Assembly: GCA_020349865.1 (NCBI GenBank)
Contig: CP070700.1
Location: forward strand, 632,939-638,471
Length of the DNA stretch: 5,533 nt
Origin: Desulfobacteraceae bacterium
Lineage (GTDB): Bacteria > Desulfobacterota > DSM-4660 > Desulfatiglandales > Desulfatiglandaceae
Reading direction: 5' to 3'
The notes below the pieces were generated by a model. It saw nothing but the letters and a program-made list of their open reading frames with translations. It had not been told where the DNA came from and did no database searches. The stretch's first letter is position 1. Every line of letters begins with the position of its first letter. The translations under genes and the position numbers were made by a program. Shown piece after piece: positions 1-5,533 of the stretch.

Positions 1-920
1 GCCGTAGTCCAGTCCCCAAAAATCTGGTGCAGTTCCTTGAGATAAGCAATAGCTGCTCTGGTGGATTTTTTTGGATCCATTCGCTGGTCGATCCATCTGT
101 CTCTTTTAAGACCAAACTTGTATCCCGTTGAGGCGATAAACTGCCATAGTCCTAAGGCTCTGGATCTTGAAAGAGCCTTGACCTTGAAACCACTTTCGAT
201 AAACGGTAGCCATGAAAGCTCCTCGGGAAGACCGGCCTGCCTAAGTTCTCTAACGATGGCAGGACGATATCGTCCCGAGCGCCGGTAGGAATCAAGGAAA
301 AATCTTCTATCCTTGCCCTTAAACAGCCTCATGGCCCTTTCTACATAACTGTTCATAACAAGAGGGATGGCTTTGTGATTTCCATTGGCCACTGTGAACC
401 TGGAGGAGTAAACTTCGATGATCCGTTTGGATATGGTGAAACGCAGGTCATCGCGTTGCTGTAAAATTTCCGGGTTTTCATCCGGATGGACTTCCAGAAT
501 GAGGGAATAGGCCTGATCAAGGGCATCAATGGCATTTTCGAGATCCCCACGTTCCCAAAAGTCGTTGGACGCCTGGCAAAACTCCAGGGCTGAGTCGAGC
601 AGTTCCTGGTCCGTTTTTTTTGGGGGCTCAGGGGCGGGGGCAGGAGGAGTGCTTTCAGCAGGCTCAGGTGGGGAAAGAGGCTTGGGGAGGGCAGCGATTG
701 GTTGCGTTTCCTCGATCTTGGGTGGGGGAGAAGCAGCGGGTTTTTCCTCAGCTGTTGCCGGTATGGGCATACTATCCGGCTCTTTTGCCTCGGTTTTCTC
801 GGGAGGCGGCTCAACATCGGGTCTGATGTGAGGAGTTCCTGTAGTACAGCTTATGCATATGAGAAGAATGAACACATTGAGAAGTAGTTTGACACAGGAC
901 AGTTTCGTATAGATTTTCAC
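1..920 (-). CDS. mltD: MltD-like membrane-bound lytic murein transglycosylase, 3' end cut by window
   Basis: Lytic transglycosylases cleave the MurNAc-GlcNAc bond of peptidoglycan, forming 1,6-anhydroMurNAc; this one probably acts from the periplasmic face as a lipoprotein. The frame opens at a GTG (920-918) preceded by GGAGAG, and 306 codons are visible. Residues 1-24 form a basic then hydrophobic signal segment ending at Cys25 (ICISC), a plausible but imperfect lipobox because position -3 is Cys. Residues 35-102 are a Pro/Glu/Ala-rich linker. Residues 105-175 look helical and TPR-like (FWERGDLENAIDALDQA). From about 228 the SLT domain begins: GLPEELSWLPFIESGF, with Glu242 the expected catalytic acid, then SRALGLWQFIAST (253-265), the usual second motif. 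The rest of the domain and any C-terminal LysM repeats lie outside the window. No in-frame upstream start exists; the next GTG (codon 16) would shorten the signal segment. The family call is strong; the MltD subtype is inferred from the N-terminal architecture and the motif preceding the SLT domain. Confidence 0.9.
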   Translation of the reverse strand, partial: MKIYTKLSCVKLLLNVFILLICISCTTGTPHIRPDVEPPPEKTEAKEPDSMPIPATAEEKPAASPPPKIEETQPIAALPKPLSPPEPAESTPPAPAPEPPKKTDQELLDSALEFCQASNDFWERGDLENAIDALDQAYSLILEVHPDENPEILQQRDDLRFTISKRIIEVYSSRFTVANGNHKAIPLVMNSYVERAMRLFKGKDRRFFLDSYRRSGRYRPAIVRELRQAGLPEELSWLPFIESGFKVKALSRSRALGLWQFIASTGYKFGLKRDRWIDQRMDPKKSTRAAIAYLKELHQIFGDWTT

Positions 921-923
921 TTG

Positions 924-929
924 CTCTCC
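924..929 (-). promoter_or_regulatory. Ribosome binding site deciding the GTG start of the transglycosylase
   Basis: GGAGAG on the minus strand (929-924) sits just before the GTG at 920-918, with five bases between GGAG and the start codon. No ATG, GTG or TTG precedes it in frame for at least a dozen codons, and the encoded N-terminus is a good signal segment. This fixes the start at the GTG. Confidence 0.7.
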
Positions 930-958
930 ACTGTTATCACCAAAATTTTTGTCCGCCG

Positions 959-987
959 AGTATAGATAAAGCGTTTTGAATGGTCAA
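959..987 (-). promoter_or_regulatory. Candidate sigma70-type promoter of the lytic transglycosylase gene
   Basis: On the minus strand a -35 box TTGACC (987-982) is followed by a 17-base spacer and a -10 box TATACT (964-959). Each hexamer matches the consensus at five of six positions and the spacing is ideal. Transcription would start near 952, giving a leader of roughly 30 bases to the GTG at 920. It lies between the end of cca and the transglycosylase start, so that gene can be expressed independently of the upstream cluster. Consensus match only; no experimental support. Confidence 0.65.
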
Positions 988-1018
988 GCACATAAAAGAA
1001 GGGAGGTAAGACGGTTTT

Positions 1019-2356
1019 TCATGTTAAATCCGATAGCTTTATATGTTTCAACATGGCTGTGAGTCGGCTTTTGGTGTTCAGTTGCGGGTTGTCAATAATT
1101 TTTTCTATTAATTCACTCAATATGCTTCCCACTTCCGGTCCCGGTGAGAGCCCGAGAATTTCCATTACCGTATGGCCATTAATGGCAAGGTCCCGGATGT
1201 TTGTGGGTATGGAGCCTTTCATCTGATCCTCTATTCTTTTTTCAAGCTCTTCCAGGAGAACCCCTTCCTGACTATCCAGACCGTGAGCGATAATATCCGC
1301 TCTGCGCAACCGTATGAGATCAATAATATTTTCAGGGCCCACGCGGTGGATTAAGCGCCTTACGGCCGCATTGCTCCACTGAGAATCATAACTGATCATG
1401 TGGTGCCGGATGAGGTTTGTAACTTTGACGATCATGTGGTTACTGAACTTGAGCCTACCCAGGATTTCAGCCGTCAAATCTGCACTTTCTGCTTCATGGC
1501 CAAAAAACCGCCATCTGCCGTCTACTTTTTCTCTTGCACGGGCTTTAGCAATATCGTGAAAGAGCGCTGTGAGCCGCAAAAGCAGTTCTGGTTCCACCCG
1601 ATCAATGGTTTCCATGATATGTTTAAAAACAGTGTACCGGTGATGGGCATTCTGTCTCTTTTGATAGTTTTCCAGGAGTTCCGGGAGAAATTGTTTTAGA
1701 AGCCCGGTTCTGCGCGTCAGGTTGAAACCCACGGATGGTTTTGGACTTATCAAAATCTTTATTAACTCATCTTTGATCCGCTCCGTTGCTATAGTATGTA
1801 ACAAGGGTGCCATGTGGGTAAGGATTTTGAGCGTGGTATCTTCCACTTGAAACCCGAGCTCACTTGCAAATCTCGCGGCGCGCAAAAGACGAAGAGGATC
1901 CTCCTGAAACCGTGCCGCAGGATCTCCAACAGCTCGGATCAGTTTTCCACGGATATCTCCTCTCCCGCCAAAAGGATCAAGCATTTCTCTTTTCTGGGGA
2001 TCGAAAGCAATAGCATTTATGGTAAAATCACGCCGCGCCAGATCGTCCTCAAGAGAGCCGTTTTTCCCCCTGAAAGCAGTTACCTCGAAAAGCCTTCCTG
2101 CGTGCACAAGCGTTATGGTACTGTGCTTTAGGGAAAAGAATCTTATGTCATGAAATATTTTTTTGATCTCTTTGGTTGGTGCAGACGTGGCAACGTCCCA
2201 GTCGGTTATGGGTTGTCGAAGGAGCGCATTTCTCACCGCTCCACCCACAATAAAGGCCTGATGACCAGCAAGCGTGAGCCTTTCAAGTATAAAGGCAACG
2301 AACTCGGGAATGTTGGGTTTGATTCTGGCCGGTGCAGGGTTTTTATGATGTCGCAT
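1019..2356 (-). CDS. cca: CCA tRNA nucleotidyltransferase / poly(A) polymerase family protein with HD domain
   Basis: This class II nucleotidyltransferase adds or repairs the 3'-CCA end of tRNAs, using CTP and ATP, in the cytoplasm. The 445-residue protein shows the family motifs in order: GGAVRN (38-43); DWDVATSA with metal-binding Asp52 and Asp54; RRDFTINAIA (108-117); DPFGG (127-131); and EDPLRLLRAARFA (152-164), which contains the EDxxR template helix that reads CTP and ATP. An HD-type domain follows: His246, the His267-Asp268 pair in LFHDIAK, and FGHE (285-288). Such HD domains can carry phosphohydrolase activity in relatives such as E. coli Cca. The ATG at 2356 lies inside the last codons of ccsA (14-bp overlap) and lacks a clear Shine-Dalgarno, which suggests translational coupling. 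A longer frame open from TTG at 2587 would encode 77 extra residues fully antisense-free but overlapping ccsA and unlike the family, so it was rejected. A poly(A) polymerase, or a CC- or A-only enzyme, cannot be fully excluded. Confidence 0.93.
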   Translation of the reverse strand: MRHHKNPAPARIKPNIPEFVAFILERLTLAGHQAFIVGGAVRNALLRQPITDWDVATSAPTKEIKKIFHDIRFFSLKHSTITLVHAGRLFEVTAFRGKNGSLEDDLARRDFTINAIAFDPQKREMLDPFGGRGDIRGKLIRAVGDPAARFQEDPLRLLRAARFASELGFQVEDTTLKILTHMAPLLHTIATERIKDELIKILISPKPSVGFNLTRRTGLLKQFLPELLENYQKRQNAHHRYTVFKHIMETIDRVEPELLLRLTALFHDIAKARAREKVDGRWRFFGHEAESADLTAEILGRLKFSNHMIVKVTNLIRHHMISYDSQWSNAAVRRLIHRVGPENIIDLIRLRRADIIAHGLDSQEGVLLEELEKRIEDQMKGSIPTNIRDLAINGHTVMEILGLSPGPEVGSILSELIEKIIDNPQLNTKSRLTAMLKHIKLSDLT

Positions 2357-3185
2357 AACTGTGGAGGCCAGCCAGGTAGTTGACTCCAAAATAGGTGATG
2401 AGCACGCAAGAAAAACCGATGATAGACATAATAGCAATTCTTCTCCCGGTCCAACCTCTGACCATACGTGAATGGAGCACGGCAGCATAGACCAGCCACG
2501 TGATGAGAGACCAGGTCTCTTTGGGGTCCCAGCCCCAATATCTTCCCCAGGCCGAGTAGGCCCAAACCGAACCGGTGATAATGCCAAGGGTCAGCATGAG
2601 GAAGCCTATGGCAACCATCTGATAATTTAAGTCATCAAGGATTCCTTGCCGGGGAATGAGTTTCAGAAAGGCGTTAAGTGTCTTTTCATTGTCTAATCTC
2701 TTCAAAAAGTACATTAAACTCAGGGCAAAGGAGACACCGAATGCGGCATAGGCAAAAAAGCAGGTGATGACATGGGTGATCAACCAGTTACTCTTGAGGG
2801 CAGGGATCAGGGGCTGGATGCGGCTGGTGATGTTTGGGGAGAAAGAGGCGTAGGCCATGGCCAGGAACGCCAGTGGCATGACAAAGGCGCCGAGGGTCTC
2901 GTTTTTTGTCCGCCATTCGATAATGACATACAGAAGGGCTATGGTCCAGGAAAAGAATATCAGTGATTCGTAGAGGTTTGAAAAAGGGGCGTGTCCGATT
3001 CCCAACCGGTATGATTCCACCCACCTGAGAATAATGGCCATGGAATGAGCCCCCAGTCCCGCCAGAGACACAGTGGTAGCAAGTCTTCCGAAGATGGCCT
3101 TGCCCATGACCATCATAAGAAGGTAAAGTACAAACGCGGCAAAATAGACAAAAGTAATGTAGCTGAGAATAATGGTATTGATCAT
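2343..3185 (-). CDS. ccsA: System II cytochrome c biogenesis protein CcsA/ResC (often annotated CcsB), WWD heme-handling family
   Basis: This integral membrane protein works with ResB to export heme and ligate it to apocytochrome c at the outer face of the inner membrane. The 280 residues contain about eight hydrophobic segments (approximately 5-27, 34-53, 74-90, 97-113, 133-160, 190-210, 223-240 and 250-272). The signature WWD region runs from Trp208 to Trp230 and includes WGRYWGWDPKETW (213-225). The NLYES motif is at 70-74. Likely heme-ligand histidines, by homology to CcsBA, are His138 (THV), His238 (VLHSR) and His275 (LHSY). The length is typical for the stand-alone form. The ATG at 3185 has an in-frame stop three codons upstream, so it is the only start; AAAGGA within the last codons of resB is the probable RBS, with a rather long gap. 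The gene is 6 bp after resB and overlaps cca. Naming varies: the NCBI family for this WWD protein is called CcsB, while Bordetella usage calls it CcsA. Confidence 0.95.
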   Translation of the reverse strand: MINTIILSYITFVYFAAFVLYLLMMVMGKAIFGRLATTVSLAGLGAHSMAIILRWVESYRLGIGHAPFSNLYESLIFFSWTIALLYVIIEWRTKNETLGAFVMPLAFLAMAYASFSPNITSRIQPLIPALKSNWLITHVITCFFAYAAFGVSFALSLMYFLKRLDNEKTLNAFLKLIPRQGILDDLNYQMVAIGFLMLTLGIITGSVWAYSAWGRYWGWDPKETWSLITWLVYAAVLHSRMVRGWTGRRIAIMSIIGFSCVLITYFGVNYLAGLHSYATS

Positions 3186-3191
3186 AAATGC

Positions 3192-4613
3192 TTAATTCCT
3201 TTTGTTTAACAGATTTTTTAGATTAGAGGTCAGGTAACCCAGTTCTCTTTGCAGGCCTACAGGATTCTTGCTGGTCGTCCCTGCGATGCTTATTGTATTT
3301 CCCTGTTTCTCACTCGATATGCGCACCCAGATCCGCCGGTGAGACATAAAAAAGGTGACAAAAAATCCACCGATCATGAGAAAACAGCCGGCCCAGACAA
3401 TGGAAACCCCTGGGTCTCGGTTTACCTGAAGTCCTGTATAGAATTTGCTTTCCAGGTCTTCCAGGAAAAAGGTGTAGGGTCTGAAGGCAGAAGGGTTTAA
3501 GGCAGGAGACCGGAGCATTTCTCTTGGAAATCGTTTTTGCAGCATTTCCCAATTCTGAAATATCCAGAAGCGAGTTTCCTCTCCCTGTTCTGGCCGGATC
3601 GAGATCAGGGCAGCCGGACCCATCATTCCCCTAAGGTTACCATCCACTTTAAGCACTTGAAACCGGCCTTCATTACCGGGCAATGGAAATGATTTTCCCT
3701 GCTCAGCCTCAACGCTTGTAAATTCATTCTCGCTTGCATAGCGGGCTATCTTGAGGCGAACCTTATTCCCGGGGGCTTTTCCGTAGCTCGATTGATAAAA
3801 GGTTATGCCCCTGAATTTAATAGGATGGTTGACCAGCAAGCTTCCCTTTTCAACTTCTTTTCCATCTACAAAAAACCTAAGGTCAGAGCGGTATTCCTTA
3901 GGAGCGCCGTTTTCATAGAACTCTACGAAGAAGTTGTCGCAACGCACTTCAAAGCCCAGTTTAAGGGGTGCCATCCGTTTTCTCACCGCGATTGAATCTG
4001 TCTGTTCTCCCTCAGTAATGTTGACATAGCCGTCAAAACCGAAAAAAGATCCCACCAGGCTGCCCGTCAGGATAACGAGGATGCTCAAATGGACGAGGTA
4101 AACGCCGAAGTGAGAATATCGTCCTTTTTCTCCGAGAAAGTAGTACTTACCGGCTGACTTTTTGCTTTCAATTCTTTTGTAACGTGCTTTTAGAAACTGT
4201 GCCACCTTGTCTGATGTGTCTTCAGGATCTCCAGGCGTAAGAAACGTCTGATCCTGTGAAAGATCTTGAAACGGCTTGCTCCTGTCTGGGGAAGGCCTGG
4301 TGCGGAATCGTTTCAACGTTGTCGGGAATCGATCAATAGAACATATGAATAAATTCAGGGCAAGGCATCCGATGAGTAGCCTGAACCATAAAGCATGGTA
4401 CATGTCAAACAGGTTTATGGAACTGAACAACCGAAACAGGCCAGGACTCAAACCTCTGGCAAACTCAAGGCTTTCCCGCTGGGGCATCTGGGGGATGAGT
4501 GTGCCCAGAATTGATGCAACAGCCAGAATGATCAAGAGCACAATAGTCAGCTTAACTGAGCTAAAAAAGCGCCAGATGGGGTTGGGATTTGTTTTTGAGG
4601 TAGATTTTGACAT
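3192..4613 (-). CDS. resB: System II cytochrome c biogenesis protein ResB (Ccs1; CcsB in Bordetella naming)
   Basis: ResB partners CcsA in the System II heme transporter/cytochrome c synthase and is thought to help deliver or chaperone apocytochrome. The 473 residues follow the family plan: TM1 at about 20-40 after FFSSVKLT; TM2 at about 73-94, opening with MYHALWF, whose His73 corresponds to the transmembrane heme-ligand histidine of CcsBA; TM3 at about 168-190; a large periplasmic domain (about 191-400) containing the conserved FYQSSYG (272-278); and TM4 at about 403-425, introduced by DPGVSIVWAG and closed by HRRIWV. A polar cytoplasmic tail of about 45 residues follows. The ATG at 4613 is the only reasonable start: upstream codons reach a stop without another start, and the next candidate lies inside TM1. 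No Shine-Dalgarno is visible before it. It is the first gene of the minus-strand cluster and diverges from serS. Names for the ResB/ResC pair are swapped between organisms. Confidence 0.95.
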   Translation of the reverse strand: MSKSTSKTNPNPIWRFFSSVKLTIVLLIILAVASILGTLIPQMPQRESLEFARGLSPGLFRLFSSINLFDMYHALWFRLLIGCLALNLFICSIDRFPTTLKRFRTRPSPDRSKPFQDLSQDQTFLTPGDPEDTSDKVAQFLKARYKRIESKKSAGKYYFLGEKGRYSHFGVYLVHLSILVILTGSLVGSFFGFDGYVNITEGEQTDSIAVRKRMAPLKLGFEVRCDNFFVEFYENGAPKEYRSDLRFFVDGKEVEKGSLLVNHPIKFRGITFYQSSYGKAPGNKVRLKIARYASENEFTSVEAEQGKSFPLPGNEGRFQVLKVDGNLRGMMGPAALISIRPEQGEETRFWIFQNWEMLQKRFPREMLRSPALNPSAFRPYTFFLEDLESKFYTGLQVNRDPGVSIVWAGCFLMIGGFFVTFFMSHRRIWVRISSEKQGNTISIAGTTSKNPVGLQRELGYLTSNLKNLLNKRN

Positions 4614-4777
4614 TACAGTTTGGGGTAGTTCAACCGTCAGCTTTCATTATTCTCACTTTATTAAGGATCATTAGCTTGCACCTTGTTTGCAGAGGGCCTG
4701 CATAACATGGTTCCGTGTAGGGTGTAAACTTAAAACGTTTCATTGTTGCAATTCTAATTATCATGAAAATATTTGGA

Positions 4778-4805
4778 ATTATAGATTGGGTTGAGTCCGC
4801 TTGAA
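4778..4805 (-). promoter_or_regulatory. Weak candidate promoter for resB-ccsA-cca
   Basis: A perfect -10 hexamer TATAAT occurs on the minus strand at 4783-4778. The best -35 partner at 16 bases is TTCAAG (4805-4800), which matches the consensus at only three positions. Transcription would start near 4771 and give a leader of roughly 160 bases. An alternative with TTTACA at 4728-4723 lies closer to the gene. Sequence alone does not decide between them. Confidence 0.3.
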
Positions 4806-4821
4806 GTGGAATAAGACCCAA
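4786..4821. repeat. Imperfect hairpin in the resB-serS intergenic region
   Basis: TTGGGTT (4786-4792) pairs with GACCCAA (4815-4821), including one G-T pair. Inside, TCCGC (4796-4800) pairs with GTGGA (4806-4810) around a five-base loop, with a small internal loop between the stems. There is no T-tract on either side, so it is not an intrinsic terminator. It lies near the candidate -35 for resB. Confidence 0.4.
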
Positions 4822-4832
4822 CAACATACTAT

Positions 4833-4865
4833 ATATTGACATTGTGAAATAAATATGGTCAATAT
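4833..4865. repeat. 8-bp perfect inverted repeat upstream of serS
   Basis: ATATTGAC at 4833-4840 is exactly complemented by GTCAATAT at 4858-4865, with 17 bases between the arms. The arms contain the candidate -35 and -10 of serS, so the repeat could be an operator, but a match of this size can also arise by chance in an AT-rich region. Confidence 0.5.
4836..4865 (+). promoter_or_regulatory. Weak candidate promoter for serS
   Basis: A perfect -35 hexamer TTGACA lies at 4836-4841. At 18 bases the -10 would be CAATAT (4860-4865), matching three positions only. An alternative pair is TTGAAG (4801-4806) with CATACT (4825-4830), 18 bases apart, four of six matches each. Either would give a leader of about 50 to 90 bases. 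Both are tentative. Confidence 0.25.
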
Positions 4866-4911
4866 GCAGGGCAAACTGGGTATGGAGCACGGATTTTGAA
4901 CCAAACCCCTT

Positions 4912-4918
4912 AAAGGAG
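4912..4918 (+). promoter_or_regulatory. Ribosome binding site of serS
   Basis: AAAGGAG ends six bases before the ATG at 4925. It is the strongest Shine-Dalgarno sequence in the window, fitting a highly translated housekeeping gene, and it fixes the serS start. Confidence 0.85.
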
Positions 4919-4924
4919 AAGTTA

Positions 4925-5533
4925 ATGCTGGATCTTAGATTTGCAAGAACGAATCTGGACTCTATAAAGGAGATGATTGAAAACAGGAGATATGACCTGG
5001 ATCTGTCTCAGTTCGAGAAGTTGGATCAAGAACGGAGAAACAGACTGACAGTCCTTGAGGAACTACGTCACCGACGAAACCAGGTGAGCGATGAAATCGC
5101 TGCCATGAAAAAACGGGGTGACGATGCCTCTGACGTCGTCAAAGAGATGAAGCAGGTTTCTTCCGATATCAAGGAGAGAGAAAAGGACCTTGCACGATTC
5201 GAGGAGGAATTGAGCGACCTGCTCATGGTCATCCCGAACATACCACACGAATCCGTAGCCATTGGAAAGGATGAAAAGGATAATCCGGTGATCCGCGAAT
5301 GGGGAGAGATCAGAAAAATGGGTTTTGAACCCCTCAGTCACTGGGAGATCGGTGAACAACTCGGGATCCTTGATTTTGCCAGTGCGGCAAAGCTTGCGGG
5401 CGCCAGGTTTGCCCTTTACCGTGGTCTTGGTGCCAAACTCGAACGGGCCCTTATCAATTTCATGCTGGATATCCACACAAAAGAACACGGCTACACAGAA
5501 GTCCTGCCTCCTTTCATGGTGAATTCTGCCTCC
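4925..5533 (+). CDS. serS: Seryl-tRNA synthetase, 3' end cut by window
   Basis: SerRS activates serine with ATP and charges tRNA-Ser (and tRNA-Sec where present) in the cytoplasm. The 203 visible codons begin MLDLRFARTN, the standard N-terminus of bacterial SerRS. Residues 1 to about 105 are the charged antiparallel coiled-coil arm that grips the long variable arm of tRNA-Ser, including LRHRRNQVSDEIAAMKKRG (47-65). The linker IPNIPHESV (103-111) leads into the class II catalytic core: EWGE (125-128), HWEIGEQLGILDFASAAKLAGARF (139-162, key residues given by position only beyond 20) is reflected in LGILDF and GARFALYRG, and motif 1 is seen in ERALINFMLDIH through EVLPPFMV (192-199) with its conserved prolines. 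Motifs 2 and 3 lie beyond the window; about 220 residues are missing compared with the usual length near 425. It diverges from resB and probably has its own promoter. The identification is secure. Confidence 0.97.
   Translation, partial: MLDLRFARTNLDSIKEMIENRRYDLDLSQFEKLDQERRNRLTVLEELRHRRNQVSDEIAAMKKRGDDASDVVKEMKQVSSDIKEREKDLARFEEELSDLLMVIPNIPHESVAIGKDEKDNPVIREWGEIRKMGFEPLSHWEIGEQLGILDFASAAKLAGARFALYRGLGAKLERALINFMLDIHTKEHGYTEVLPPFMVNSAS

Larger units (their letters stand above)
4614..4924. other. Divergent intergenic region between resB and serS
   Basis: These 311 bases separate two divergently transcribed genes and must hold both promoters. The region is visibly AT-richer than the flanking genes. 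Besides the candidate elements listed separately, it contains an 8-bp palindrome AAACGTTT (4733-4740). A second weak promoter for resB reads TTTACA (4728-4723), an 18-base spacer, then TATGCA (4704-4699) with a TG extension. A minus-strand frame of 86 codons (4890-4630) begins with GTG, lacks a ribosome binding site and resembles no family I know, so I do not call it a gene. Confidence 0.8.

Noticed and set aside
353..817. 154-codon minus-strand open frame
   Set aside because: It is the +1 frame shadow of the transglycosylase gene, opened by its proline-rich linker. The real frame carries the signal segment, the SLT motifs and a ribosome binding site.
529..831. Gly/Ser-rich plus-strand open frame of 100 codons
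   Set aside because: It is antisense to the Pro-rich linker of the transglycosylase; its low-complexity composition is the mirror of proline codons.
988..1018. Possible intrinsic terminator after cca
   Set aside because: A short T-rich stretch is present on the minus strand but no GC-rich stem precedes it.
2357..2587. 77-codon N-terminal extension of cca from a TTG
   Set aside because: It lies entirely within ccsA in another frame, has no family-like sequence, and the family motifs begin soon after the ATG at 2356.
4276..4674. 132-codon plus-strand frame opposite the start of resB
   Set aside because: It is antisense to conserved ResB sequence (TM1 and TM2) and has no recognisable protein features.
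4786..4821. T-box riboswitch upstream of serS
   Set aside because: No T-box consensus, antiterminator or terminator hairpin with a T-tract is present, and the hairpin may not be transcribed with serS.
4630..4890. 86-codon minus-strand frame in the resB-serS intergenic region
   Set aside because: It starts at GTG with no ribosome binding site, covers the region that must hold both promoters, and matches no family I recognise.

Overview
This is an ordinary chromosomal segment of a Gram-negative bacterium, most likely a deltaproteobacterium in the broad sense (Desulfobacterota, such as a sulfate or metal reducer). The reasons are a System II (ResB/CcsA) cytochrome c maturation pair instead of the Ccm system, a lipoprotein-type lytic murein transglycosylase that implies an outer membrane and periplasm, and moderate base composition. 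The lineage is inferred from gene content and protein flavour; no search was run.

Layout. Four genes run leftward on the minus strand: resB (4613-3192), ccsA (3185-2343), cca (2356-1019) and an MltD-like lytic transglycosylase (920 to beyond base 1). One gene runs rightward: serS, from 4925 to beyond 5533. Both edge genes are cut by the window, so they are visible only by reading open frames off the ends. The 311-bp divergent region 4614-4924 separates serS from the minus-strand cluster. It carries candidate promoter elements, an 8-bp inverted repeat and an imperfect hairpin. The 98-bp gap 921-1018 holds a convincing sigma70-type promoter for the transglycosylase.

How the genes work together. 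ResB and CcsA are the two halves of the heme transporter/cytochrome c synthase that attaches heme to CXXCH motifs in the periplasm. They are 6 bp apart, and the RBS of ccsA lies within the last codons of resB. The cca start overlaps the end of ccsA by 14 bp, so tRNA 3'-end maturation is probably co-transcribed, and perhaps translationally coupled, with cytochrome c assembly. This pairing is of convenience rather than of pathway. The transglycosylase has its own promoter but may also receive read-through, since no intrinsic terminator is seen after cca. SerS charges tRNA-Ser.

I found no mobile element, CRISPR array, tRNA or rRNA gene, and nothing that supports a new biological system. The findings are small-scale: gene overlap, candidate regulatory sites, a homopolymer tract, and the exact specificity of the nucleotidyltransferase.
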